A DNA stretch of 64,000 nt from Prevotella sp. (GTDB taxonomy: Bacteria; Bacteroidota; Bacteroidia; Bacteroidales; Bacteroidaceae): positions 1 to 64,000 of the forward strand of contig JAFTFG010000027.1 of the NCBI GenBank assembly GCA_017449675.1, read 5' to 3'. Under the pieces are notes generated by a model. It was not told where the DNA came from. It searched no databases and worked only from the letters and a program-made list of their open reading frames with translations. Position 1 is the first letter of the stretch, and each line of letters opens with the position of its first letter. Both the position numbers and the translations under genes were made by a program. This document shows, piece by piece, positions 54,152 through 61,850 of this stretch.

Positions 54152-56185
54152 TTAACCACCAAATTTATTAGGATTATTTAGAGGGATTGTCAGTAGAAAA
54201 CATGCTCCGCCGCTATATTCCCGATTTAACGTCAGGTCACCTCCCAGCATATGGGCAATGCGATAAGCCATCGGCAATCCCAGCCCCAGTCCGGGCTTGA
54301 AAGAATCGACCTTATAGAACTTCTCAAAGATCCGTTCCCTTTTGTCTTCTGGAATACCGATTCCCGTATCCGCCACAGCGATTTCCAGTTTAGTGCCATC
54401 GTCAGTCACTCTTGTACGCAGCCGGACACTCCCCTTCTCCGTAAATTTCAGGGCATTGTTGAGCAGTTGTTTGAGGATACGCTCCAAAGCCATCCTGTTA
54501 CTATCCACTGTCAGGCGATCATCCACCTGCGGCTCATAGATAAGTTCCAGTCGACCGTTATTCACCACCTCAACCATCTTCATGATCTCCTGACAGAACG
54601 GGTTCACATGAATACAATCCGAAATCACATAATGGTTCTGGCTCTCGTTTTCTGAGAATTCCAACAGTTCATTCACAAAATTGGTGATCTCATGCGTATT
54701 CGTATTGATACTCTCCACAATATGTGCACGTTCCTCCGTACTCAACTTGAAACTGGGATTTCCAATCACCTGTGAGAACCCCGTGATGACATTGAGGGGA
54801 GTACGTATCTCATGACTGATATGCTGGATAAAGGAAGTCTTCATCCGATCGCTCTCCTGTGCATGGTCAAGTGCGATTGCCAATTCACGGTTCTTCTGAC
54901 GCAGCCGGTTCATGAAGTAGACACCCAGAAGTCCGACCAAGAGGAGTGCGGCGATAATCACACCCAGAACGACATAAGCCTGACGTGCCTTCGCCTGCTG
55001 GTGCTCCTTTTCCAGTTCGTTGACCTTAAAAAGCGTATTAAACTCGTTGAGTTGGTTTCTCACACTATTGATATTCAGGGAATCCGCCAAGAAGAACACC
55101 TCCTTATAAAGAGACGCAGCCTCCTCAAAACGATGTGACTGGAGCATGATCTCCGCCCGTTGTTTCTTGATCATCAGTCGGCCAGAGACATCGTCATCAT
55201 CCACAAACGTACCCATAATATGGTTATTGAAGTCGAGCGCTTTCTGGTAATCTCCCATCTTGGAATACAACTGTCCCATATTATAGAAGACTGTCAACTG
55301 AGCATTGTCCCTCACGTCCTTTGTCGCCTCATAAGCCTTCATCAACAAGTCTTCCGCCTCTTGCAGTCTTCCCAGTCCCATCAATGCCGTTGCCCTGGAA
55401 TTATAACAATAAGTATAATAGGAAGAGTTGGCAGACTTCTCCGAGTCCAGTCCTAACTCCTTACGATGCGAGTCCAGATAGGCATGCCACAGGTCTGTCA
55501 CCTCCAACATCCGCTTGTAGTTTTTAACCTCCGAGAGAACACTACAGTAATAGGGATATACATCCAACAAGGTAGAGGAACCTGCGTCGAAATGCCGGAG
55601 TGTCTTTATACAACGCTCATACGCCTGGATGGCCTCCTCGTGGAAGCCGATGTCCATATAGGCGTTTCCCATGCCATAGGAAGCCAGTCCTATACCATAC
55701 TGGTTCTCCCGTTTCCGGGCATCCTCATACATCTTTTTCACCTCACGAAGTGCCGTATTACTCTGACTGGTGAAGATATAATGGTTGACTATCAGTATCC
55801 AGGTATCATAATAGAACTTCCAGTCGCTATTCTTCAGGAAGAACTCCTGTTGCTTGGGAAATTCCGACAACAGCGAGTCGTTGAGATCATTATTATAGTA
55901 GTAATAGAGCAAGGCCGTACGTGCAGTACCCTGCATCTTCACATCCTTTTGGTGCTCCGCCTCCTCCAGCAGGTCATCAATACTCTGACGTTCCCGTTGG
56001 ACATCCCCCGCATAATAGTACAGATTGTATATTTTGTAATAAGCCTCCAGCAACTGCTTGTCCTTCAACGACGGCATCGTATGACGAATAGAGTCGATGC
56101 GCATCAGATACGACGACTGCGTTTGGGCCGCCAAGGGAGATACAAACAAGAACAACAGACTTATGGTTAACAGTATATTTCTCAT
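54152..56185 (-). CDS. TPR-containing sensor histidine kinase
   Basis: A 677-residue membrane kinase. Signal sequence (MRNILLTISLLFLFVSPLAAQ), then a periplasmic array of tetratricopeptide-like repeats (about 30-400), a transmembrane helix (AYVVLGVIIAALLLVGLLGVYF, about 410-431, hydrophobic core VIIAALLLVGLLG), a short coiled coil, the HisKA domain with phospho-acceptor His in FIQHISHEIRTPLN, and the HATPase domain with NNALKFTEKG, DTGIGIPED and GLGLGLPMAYR. No receiver or regulator gene is adjacent, so it is an orphan. Start 56185 fits the box TAACTTTG at 56207-56214; the longer frame does not. Confidence 0.9.
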   Translation of the reverse strand: MRNILLTISLLFLFVSPLAAQTQSSYLMRIDSIRHTMPSLKDKQLLEAYYKIYNLYYYAGDVQRERQSIDDLLEEAEHQKDVKMQGTARTALLYYYYNNDLNDSLLSEFPKQQEFFLKNSDWKFYYDTWILIVNHYIFTSQSNTALREVKKMYEDARKRENQYGIGLASYGMGNAYMDIGFHEEAIQAYERCIKTLRHFDAGSSTLLDVYPYYCSVLSEVKNYKRMLEVTDLWHAYLDSHRKELGLDSEKSANSSYYTYCYNSRATALMGLGRLQEAEDLLMKAYEATKDVRDNAQLTVFYNMGQLYSKMGDYQKALDFNNHIMGTFVDDDDVSGRLMIKKQRAEIMLQSHRFEEAASLYKEVFFLADSLNINSVRNQLNEFNTLFKVNELEKEHQQAKARQAYVVLGVIIAALLLVGLLGVYFMNRLRQKNRELAIALDHAQESDRMKTSFIQHISHEIRTPLNVITGFSQVIGNPSFKLSTEERAHIVESINTNTHEITNFVNELLEFSENESQNHYVISDCIHVNPFCQEIMKMVEVVNNGRLELIYEPQVDDRLTVDSNRMALERILKQLLNNALKFTEKGSVRLRTRVTDDGTKLEIAVADTGIGIPEDKRERIFEKFYKVDSFKPGLGLGLPMAYRIAHMLGGDLTLNREYSGGACFLLTIPLNNPNKFGG

Positions 56186-56206
56186 CGTTATTGGTGTTAT
56201 TGACTG

Positions 56207-56214
56207 CAAAGTTA
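56207..56214 (-). promoter_or_regulatory. -7 box of the sensor kinase gene
   Basis: TAACTTTG on the minus strand, 22 nt before the ATG. Confidence 0.55.
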
Positions 56215-56257
56215 CGAAAAAAGACGGATAATCCATCCACAATTCATAATTATTTCC

Positions 56258-56265
56258 TACCTTTG
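56258..56265 (+). promoter_or_regulatory. -7 box of the HSDR_N-like gene, leaderless geometry
   Basis: TACCTTTG-CAAC-ATG, the same spacing as at holA and patatin. Confidence 0.65.
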
Positions 56266-56269
56266 CAAC

Positions 56270-56719
56270 ATGTACGAACTGAACCTTCCCACATTCAACA
56301 TACGGCTGGGCGGTACTCGTGAGAAACCGGAGATCTTCGATTTCCTGCGTGGCCGTTTTGTCAAACTGACCCCCGAGGAATGGGTGCGCCAGCATTTCGT
56401 ACACTGGCTCGTGGAGCACAAAGGGTATCCCAAGGGACTATTAGGCAATGAGATAGAACTGCAGATCGGGGAAAAGAAACTACGCTGCGACTCTATCCTC
56501 TACGACCAACAGGCACATCCCAGGATGATCATAGAATACAAGGCCCCCACTGTGGCACTGTCACAAAAGGTATTCAGCCAGATCAGTGCCTATAACCTCC
56601 TCCTCCATGTAGACTATCTCATCGTCAGTAACGGGTTGCAACACTATTGCTGCCATATGAACTACGCACAGAACAGTTACGACTTCCTACAGGAGATTCC
56701 TGACTACCAAACAATATAG
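56270..56719 (+). CDS. Stand-alone HSDR_N-like (PD-(D/E)XK) protein
   Basis: A 149-residue protein resembling the N-terminal nuclease-type domain of type I restriction subunits (HSDR_N_2), a form found alone in many Bacteroidetes. A PD-(D/E)XK-like core is visible: RCDSILYD provides Asp and IIEYKAP provides Glu-x-Lys. No helicase part and no restriction partner genes are nearby, so it should not be called a restriction enzyme. Function unknown. Its stop codon is inside the shared terminator stem. Confidence 0.8.
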   Translation: MYELNLPTFNIRLGGTREKPEIFDFLRGRFVKLTPEEWVRQHFVHWLVEHKGYPKGLLGNEIELQIGEKKLRCDSILYDQQAHPRMIIEYKAPTVALSQKVFSQISAYNLLLHVDYLIVSNGLQHYCCHMNYAQNSYDFLQEIPDYQTI

Positions 56720-56744
56720 GCGTGGAGTTTTCCACGCCTATATT
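56713..56744. terminator. Bidirectional terminator
   Basis: Perfect 14-bp stem AATATAGGCGTGGA/TCCACGCCTATATT with a GTTT loop, between converging genes. Confidence 0.9.
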
Positions 56745-56776
56745 GCTTTATACTAACTGCCAAGAGCAAACAGCCC

Positions 56777-57628
56777 TTATGCCTCCTCGGGATTCTGAGT
56801 ATCCTCAGCGGCCTTCTTGGCGGTCTTGCGGATGGTACGCTTACGTGTCTTCTTCTCCTCTGTTCCGGCAGGAACCACCTTTACACCGGCCAGTTCAGGA
56901 TCAATCATGATACGCCCGCAGTATTCACACACAATGATCTTCTTATGCATCTTGATATCCAACTGACGCTGGGGCGGAATCTTATTAAAGCAACCACCGC
57001 AGGCATCACGCTGTACGTAGACGATACCCAGACCATTACGGGCATTCTTACGGATACGTTTGAAAGAGGTCAGCAGACGAGGCTCTATCTTTGCCTCCAA
57101 CTCCTTCACCTTGGCCTTCAACTTATCCTCCTCGGCACGTGTCTCTTCCATGATCTCGTCCAACTCACCTTTCTTCACTTCCAGTGCCTGCTCACGGTCC
57201 TGGATGACCTCCTGGTTCTTGGCCAACTCCTCCTTGCGCTCATCGATACGCACCTGTGCCTCCTTGATCTTCTTGTTGCACAGTTCAATCTCCAGTGACT
57301 GGAACTCAATCTCCTTGGTCAGCGTGTCATACTCACGGTTGTTCTTCACATCGTTCAACTGTTTCTTATAACGCTCCACACTGGCCTTGGCTGTTTCTAT
57401 CTCACCCTTCTTCTGGTTGATAGCCACCTCAAACTCCTTGATGTCAGCCTGGATTTTCTCAATACGTGTGGTCAAGCCCTCAATCTCATCCTCAAGGTCT
57501 TGCACTTCCAGAGGCAGTTCACCTCTCAAGGCACGCTTCTCATCAATACCAGAGAGCGTGGTCTGCAGTTGATAGAGTGTCTTCAAACGCTCCTCAACGG
57601 GCATGTCTGTTGGATCTTTCTTTGCCAT
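56777..57628 (-). CDS. Coiled-coil zinc-ribbon protein (C4-type)
   Basis: A 283-residue protein. Residues about 20-190 form a long coiled coil (heptads such as LEDEIEGLTTRIEKIQADIK). A C-terminal C4 zinc ribbon follows (CGGCFNKIPPQRQ and CEYCGRIMIDPE). The last 35 residues are basic then acidic low complexity. This PF02591-type family is widely encoded beside Nif3-like genes, as here (3-bp gap); proposed roles include a metal or nucleic-acid chaperone, not settled. Confidence 0.88.
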   Translation of the reverse strand: MAKKDPTDMPVEERLKTLYQLQTTLSGIDEKRALRGELPLEVQDLEDEIEGLTTRIEKIQADIKEFEVAINQKKGEIETAKASVERYKKQLNDVKNNREYDTLTKEIEFQSLEIELCNKKIKEAQVRIDERKEELAKNQEVIQDREQALEVKKGELDEIMEETRAEEDKLKAKVKELEAKIEPRLLTSFKRIRKNARNGLGIVYVQRDACGGCFNKIPPQRQLDIKMHKKIIVCEYCGRIMIDPELAGVKVVPAGTEEKKTRKRTIRKTAKKAAEDTQNPEEA

Positions 57629-57631
57629 AAT

Positions 57632-58417
57632 CTATAAATATATAATTGGATTTGTATTTGTCTCCGCAATACACGTTCTCACCTCCGGGCACTCCTTCTG
57701 GATGATGTCCCGGAATATCTCACTGGTGAACTGCTCACTCTGATAGTGTCCGATGACACATATCTGGATGCGCTGCTCGTAGCCGAAATACTGATGGTAG
57801 TGCATCTCACCCGTGATGAAGGCATCAGCACCCAGTGCTACGGCATCATCCAACAGGAAGTCACCGGCACCACCACAGATGGCGACACTTCGTACTGGGC
57901 GTTGCAACAGTTCATTGCAGAGGGCGCACTCCACTCCAAACTGTTTCTTGACAACCTGAATGAAGTCTGCTGCCGCCATGGGAGCCGGTAGGTCGCCCAC
58001 AACACCGCTGCCCGCCTCGATTCCCGCTACTGTCTTTTGAGCGAAGAAACGAGTGTCTGCCAGTCCCAGATGCTCCGCTATCTTCCAGTTGACCCCGTCT
58101 TGGGCATTGTCCATATTGGTATGCATCGAGATGACCACGATATCGTGCTTGATGGCCTTGACAACGGTACGTTGCACATCCGTAGCATCCGTGATCTGCT
58201 TCAGTCCACGAAACAGCAACGGGTGATGGCTCACGATGAGGTTACACCCCTTCGCGATTGCCTCGTCCACGATGCGCTCGTTGACATCCAGACACAATAA
58301 TGCCCCTGAAACCTCCGCCTCTGTCAGTCCTACTTGCAGGCCAGCATTATCCCAACTTTCCTGCAAGGGCAGAGGCGCGAATCGTTCAAGGGCACTCAGC
58401 ACTTGCTTTATTTTCAC
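57632..58417 (-). CDS. Nif3-like dinuclear metal-centre protein
   Basis: A 261-residue DUF34/Nif3-family protein with the metal-binding motifs SHHPLLFRG, MHTNMDNAQDGVN and GEMHYHQY near the C terminus. Family members bind two metals and some have GTP cyclohydrolase-type activity; the physiological role is unclear. The start codon is GTG at 58417 (MKIKQVLSALERFAP follows), with the TACCTTTG box at 58437-58444. First gene of a two-gene operon with the zinc-ribbon protein. Confidence 0.9.
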   Translation of the reverse strand: MKIKQVLSALERFAPLPLQESWDNAGLQVGLTEAEVSGALLCLDVNERIVDEAIAKGCNLIVSHHPLLFRGLKQITDATDVQRTVVKAIKHDIVVISMHTNMDNAQDGVNWKIAEHLGLADTRFFAQKTVAGIEAGSGVVGDLPAPMAAADFIQVVKKQFGVECALCNELLQRPVRSVAICGGAGDFLLDDAVALGADAFITGEMHYHQYFGYEQRIQICVIGHYQSEQFTSEIFRDIIQKECPEVRTCIAETNTNPIIYL

Positions 58418-58436
58418 GCTTCTATATTGTTTGCTG

Positions 58437-58444
58437 CAAAGGTA
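58437..58444 (-). promoter_or_regulatory. -7 box of the Nif3-zinc ribbon operon
   Basis: TACCTTTG on the minus strand, 20 nt before the GTG start. Confidence 0.6.
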
Positions 58445-58550
58445 CGAAATCTTTTTTAATTAACAAAAAAGACAAGGATATTTAACGTTCTTGACTTCTT
58501 CTGTCAAAGCCCTACAGGCTTACGCCGCCTCCCCGATTAACGGGGAGCGC

Positions 58551-59966
58551 TCAAACATGACAGTAACTACTACCGTCAAAACAGTGAGTACACAGACGCT
58601 CCTTAGGTAATCCTATCGACGCTATCAGGTCTTCCAGGGTGGCAAACTTCACACTCGTCAGTCCGAGTCGGCGACCGATTTCCTGTACCATCCGCTGGTA
58701 TTCCGGCGTACCAGTCTTCGCATAAGCCTCCAGGTTCTTCTTGTCATCCCCCTCGAAGTCTTTGATGATACGACGGGTGATCAACTCCAGATCACTCTTG
58801 GAAGAGGTGAATCCGATATACTTACAGCCATAGACCAGTGGGGGACAGGAGATGCGCACATGCACTTCCTTGGCACCGTTCTCGAAGAAGGTGCGCACAT
58901 TGTCACGCAACTGGGTGCCACGAACGATGGAGTCGTCGCAGAACACGATGCGCTGGTCTTTTAGGATGGCGGGATTGGGAATCAGTTTCATACGTGCCAC
59001 CAGGTCACGACGGTTCTGGTTACCCGGGGTAAACGAGCGGGGCCACGTCGGTGTATACTTCAGGACGGCACGCTTGTAAGGAATCTGCTTACCGTGCGAA
59101 TAGCCCAGTGCCATACCCACCCCCGAGTCGGGAATGCCACACACAAGGTCGGCAGCCAACTCCTGGTCTTTCTCGCCCATCAGTCGTCCGTTCTTCTCAC
59201 GCACATACTCTGTATTGATGCCCTCGTAGTCGCTGGCAGGGAAGCCATAGTAGACCCAGAGGAACGAGCATATCTGGCAACGGCTCCACGGCTTCTGCAT
59301 CACCTCGATACCACTGGTACGCAAGCGAACGATCTCACCGGGACCGATATCACGAAGCACCTTATAGTCGAGGTTCGGAAAACTCGTCGTCTCACTCGAC
59401 ACGGCATAGGCACCCTCCTTCTGTCCGATGACGATAGGCGTACGCCCTAGGAAGTCACGGGCAGCGATGATACCGTCTTCCGTCAGGATCAGCATCGAAC
59501 AGGAGCCGTCAATCTTCTCGTATACCTTATTAATTCCCTCCACGAAGTCGTTTCCCATGTTGATCAGCAATGCCACCAACTCTGTCTGGTTGATATTGTT
59601 TGCCGACAACTCACTGAAATGCATTCGTTTGGCAAGCAACTCATCGGCTATCTCTCGCAAGTTATTGATCTTCGCCACCGTCACCACGGCATAGCGTCCC
59701 AGATGGGAGTTCACGATGATGGGTTGCGGGTCGGTGTCGCTGATCACGCCCAGTCCCTGATGCCCGGAGAACGAGTCCAGTTCGTCCTCAAAACGAGAAC
59801 GGAAATAATGACGTTCCAACGAGTGGATAGAACGGTTGAAACCCCTCTCCTCATCGAAGGTCACCAGTCCTGCACGCTTGGTTCCTAAATGCGAATTATA
59901 ATCGGTTCCGTAAAACAAGTCGTTTACGCAATCCTTTGTTGAGATAGTGCCGAAAAAGCCTCCCAT
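58551..59966 (-). CDS. Amidophosphoribosyltransferase-like protein (PurF paralogue)
   Basis: A 471-residue homologue of PurF. The C-terminal half has the phosphoribosyltransferase PRPP loop VFCDDSIVRGTQL and the substrate region GIPDSGVGMALGYS. The N-terminal half is an Ntn glutaminase-like domain, but it begins MGGFFGTIS: where PurF has the catalytic N-terminal Cys (MCGI), this has Gly. Glutamine hydrolysis at the normal site is therefore not expected, and the protein might use ammonia or have a regulatory role. C-terminal cysteines (LCTHCFDGSSYC) could hold a metal. Such a second PurF-like protein is typical of Bacteroidetes. Confidence 0.88.
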   Translation of the reverse strand: MGGFFGTISTKDCVNDLFYGTDYNSHLGTKRAGLVTFDEERGFNRSIHSLERHYFRSRFEDELDSFSGHQGLGVISDTDPQPIIVNSHLGRYAVVTVAKINNLREIADELLAKRMHFSELSANNINQTELVALLINMGNDFVEGINKVYEKIDGSCSMLILTEDGIIAARDFLGRTPIVIGQKEGAYAVSSETTSFPNLDYKVLRDIGPGEIVRLRTSGIEVMQKPWSRCQICSFLWVYYGFPASDYEGINTEYVREKNGRLMGEKDQELAADLVCGIPDSGVGMALGYSHGKQIPYKRAVLKYTPTWPRSFTPGNQNRRDLVARMKLIPNPAILKDQRIVFCDDSIVRGTQLRDNVRTFFENGAKEVHVRISCPPLVYGCKYIGFTSSKSDLELITRRIIKDFEGDDKKNLEAYAKTGTPEYQRMVQEIGRRLGLTSVKFATLEDLIASIGLPKERLCTHCFDGSSYCHV

Positions 59967-60005
59967 TTTGTTACCTTTAAATTATTAATACCTTCTTTAG
60001 GTCGG

Positions 60006-60013
60006 CAAAATTA
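60006..60013 (-). promoter_or_regulatory. -7 box of the PurF-like gene
   Basis: TAATTTTG on the minus strand, 40 nt before the ATG. Confidence 0.55.
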
Positions 60014-60056
60014 CAAAAAAATCACAGATTATCCATCAACTCTTACAATTTTTTTG

Positions 60057-60064
60057 TATTTTTG
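60057..60064 (+). promoter_or_regulatory. -7 box of the VanZ-AAA operon
   Basis: TATTTTTG, 18 nt before the ATG at 60082. Confidence 0.55.
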
Positions 60065-60081
60065 TACCGTATTATTGATAA

Positions 60082-60555
60082 ATGTGGGTTATGCCATTCA
60101 AACGACAAATTCCATTAGGCCTGCTTCTACTTATCATCGGAGGAATGATCTACGTGTCGTTCCGACCCACCTCCCTCCTACTCTTCCACTCGTTAGAGAC
60201 AATGGGATTGTCGGCAGGAGTCGATGCTTGGCGCAACCTCGTCAGCGGATGGCAACCGCATGAGTTCATCGTGTACTCCCTGCCTGGAGGACTGTGGGCT
60301 GCCGCCTATATCCTGTTGACGCACGGACTATTAGCATACCAGCCAACCACACTACGGGTGGGCATCGCCAGCCTCATCCCCTTGACGGGTATTGGCTCGG
60401 AACTGCTCCAGCGATGGGGACTGCTGCCTGGGACGTTCGATATGGCCGACCTGCTCTGCTATGCCGCCCCCCTGCTCCTCCTTATTATATATGAAATCAT
60501 TAAAAACAAAAGTATATGGCAAGTTTCTTTGACCGCTTCACCAGCAAGCAATTGA
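60082..60555 (+). CDS. VanZ-like small membrane protein
   Basis: A 157-residue protein with four predicted membrane segments (about residues 10-28, 68-88, 92-112 and 120-142) and the VanZ-family type arrangement of short loops with GSELLQRW and TFDMADLLCYA, where a Glu and an Asp face the membrane interface. VanZ relatives affect envelope or glycopeptide tolerance, but most have no known role. Its 3' end overlaps the AAA+ gene by 40 bp in another frame. Confidence 0.78.
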   Translation: MWVMPFKRQIPLGLLLLIIGGMIYVSFRPTSLLLFHSLETMGLSAGVDAWRNLVSGWQPHEFIVYSLPGGLWAAAYILLTHGLLAYQPTTLRVGIASLIPLTGIGSELLQRWGLLPGTFDMADLLCYAAPLLLLIIYEIIKNKSIWQVSLTASPASN

Positions 60556-61589
60556 CAATTATTATCGTCTGCATCACCGCCTGTTTCCTGACACTGGGCG
60601 CATGTACCATGGTTATTGACAACTATGAACCTAACGACAAGGAGAAAAAACTAGTGTTCGACGACGATGACGACGGCTCCGACGAGGGCGGACGCAAATA
60701 TAAGTTTGTGGACAAGGACGACCGTGAGGAGGGTGTCGGCAAAGACAGCATGGTGGTCAACAAGGCGTTGGAGGGCAATCCCTACAAGGAACTCGACGAA
60801 CTCATCGGACTGGAGGCTGTCAAGGAGGAGGTGCGCTCCCTTGCCAACTTCGTGAAGGTGCAGAAGGCACGTAAGGAGAAGGGACTGAAGACACCCAACC
60901 TCAACTACCACCTTGTGTTCACGGGTAGCCCCGGTACTGGTAAGACCACCGTGGCACGTATCGTGGCTCGTATCTATAAGGACTTGGGTATCCTGAAGAA
61001 AGGACACCTCGTGGAGACTGACCGCTCAGGACTCATCGGACAGTATGTCGGACAGACTGCTCCCCGTGTCAATGCCATGTGCGACTCCGCCCTTGGTGGC
61101 GTGCTCTTCATCGACGAGGCGTATGCCCTCACCCAGAGTGAGTCGAACAACGACTACGGCTCTGAGGCTGTCGCCACGCTCCTGAAGCGTATGGAGGACG
61201 ACCGTGACCGCCTCGTGGTCATCGTCGCAGGCTATACCAACGAGATGAAGAAGTTCATCGACACCAACCCTGGCTTGGAGTCCCGTTTCAACCGCTATAT
61301 CCATTTCCCCGACTATAGCGCCGACGAACTCTACAAGATCTACCGCATGTACCTGAAGAAAAACCAGTACACCATCACCAAGGAGGCAGCCTCCTTCCTG
61401 CTAGAGCATCTGGAGCGGAAAGTGGCGATGAAGGACCGTAACTTTGGTAATGCCCGCTATGTGCGTAACGTCTTCGAGAAAACCATCCAGGCGCAGGCAA
61501 ACCGCATCGCCAAGGCAGGCAGGGTCTCTGACGAGGAACTGGTGGAGATTACCCTGGCCGACATCAAGAATGCGACGAATTCCAGATAG
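60516..61589 (+). CDS. AAA+ ATPase (CbbX/SpoVK-like) with an N-terminal lipobox or anchor
   Basis: A 357-residue protein. The AAA+ domain (about 95-300) is complete: FTGSPGTGKTTVARI (Walker A), GGVLFIDEAYALT (Walker B), the sensor and arginine-finger region ESRFNRYIHFPD, and a helical lid. The family remodels protein assemblies. Unusually, residues 1-30 read as a signal: basic start, hydrophobic TIIIVCITACFL, then lipobox LGAC with Cys30, followed by a highly acidic linker (FDDDDDGSDEGG). Either a lipoprotein signal or a membrane anchor is possible; see findings. Cotranscribed with the VanZ-like gene. Confidence 0.88.
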   Translation: MASFFDRFTSKQLTIIIVCITACFLTLGACTMVIDNYEPNDKEKKLVFDDDDDGSDEGGRKYKFVDKDDREEGVGKDSMVVNKALEGNPYKELDELIGLEAVKEEVRSLANFVKVQKARKEKGLKTPNLNYHLVFTGSPGTGKTTVARIVARIYKDLGILKKGHLVETDRSGLIGQYVGQTAPRVNAMCDSALGGVLFIDEAYALTQSESNNDYGSEAVATLLKRMEDDRDRLVVIVAGYTNEMKKFIDTNPGLESRFNRYIHFPDYSADELYKIYRMYLKKNQYTITKEAASFLLEHLERKVAMKDRNFGNARYVRNVFEKTIQAQANRIAKAGRVSDEELVEITLADIKNATNSR

Positions 61590-61592
61590 CCT

Positions 61593-61686
61593 AATGAAAC
61601 CTTCAAACGGGTCGTTTGTGGCTTACATTCGACCCGTTTGTAAGCCACAAACACCTTGAAAGTAAGCCTCAAATTCATGAAACGCT
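61593..61686. repeat. Interleaved inverted-repeat element, left flank of the ATPase cassette
   Basis: Arms run A (AAACGGGTCG, 61605-61614), B (TTTGTGGCTTAC, 61615-61626), ATT, A' (61630-61639), B' (61640-61651), where A' and B' are exact inverses of A and B. The stretch 61593-61625 recurs at 63051-63083 with one mismatch, and CAAATTCATGAAACGCT (61670-61686) recurs at 63411-63427. Confidence 0.88.
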
Positions 61687-61713
61687 GGCAGTTAAATGAT
61701 ACCATATTAGAGA

Positions 61714-61812
61714 TTTGCATCCTATTAAGTGCGACTATTTATAAGTTTTGCACTCGTTTTAGTGCATTTTTGTAGTTATTTTGCACTAACCATAGTGCGG
61801 ATTGAAATATTT
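61714..61812 (+). promoter_or_regulatory. Three 33-bp operator-like units upstream of the DUF4143 ATPase
   Basis: Units start at 61714, 61747 and 61780, each with TTTGCA followed by AGTGC, centred at 61724.5, 61757.5 and 61790.5. The last two contain TGCACT-N6-AGTGCA and GCACT-N6-AGTGC; the first is degenerate (GCATC-N6-AGTGC). The array ends just before the promoter. Confidence 0.7.
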
Positions 61813-61816
61813 TTTG

Positions 61817-61824
61817 TATCTTTG
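61817..61824 (+). promoter_or_regulatory. -7 box of the DUF4143 ATPase
   Basis: TATCTTTG, 27 nt before the ATG at 61851. Confidence 0.6.
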
Positions 61825-61850
61825 CAGTCGAAATACAGCATTAGACAATT

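Noticed and set aside
56270..56719. Type I restriction system
   Set aside because: Only a stand-alone nuclease-like domain is present; there is no helicase, methylase or specificity gene nearby.
61605..61651. H-type pseudoknot from A-B-A'-B'
   Set aside because: With 10- and 12-bp stems and zero-length connecting loops the crossing strands cannot span the grooves; alternative hairpins are more realistic.
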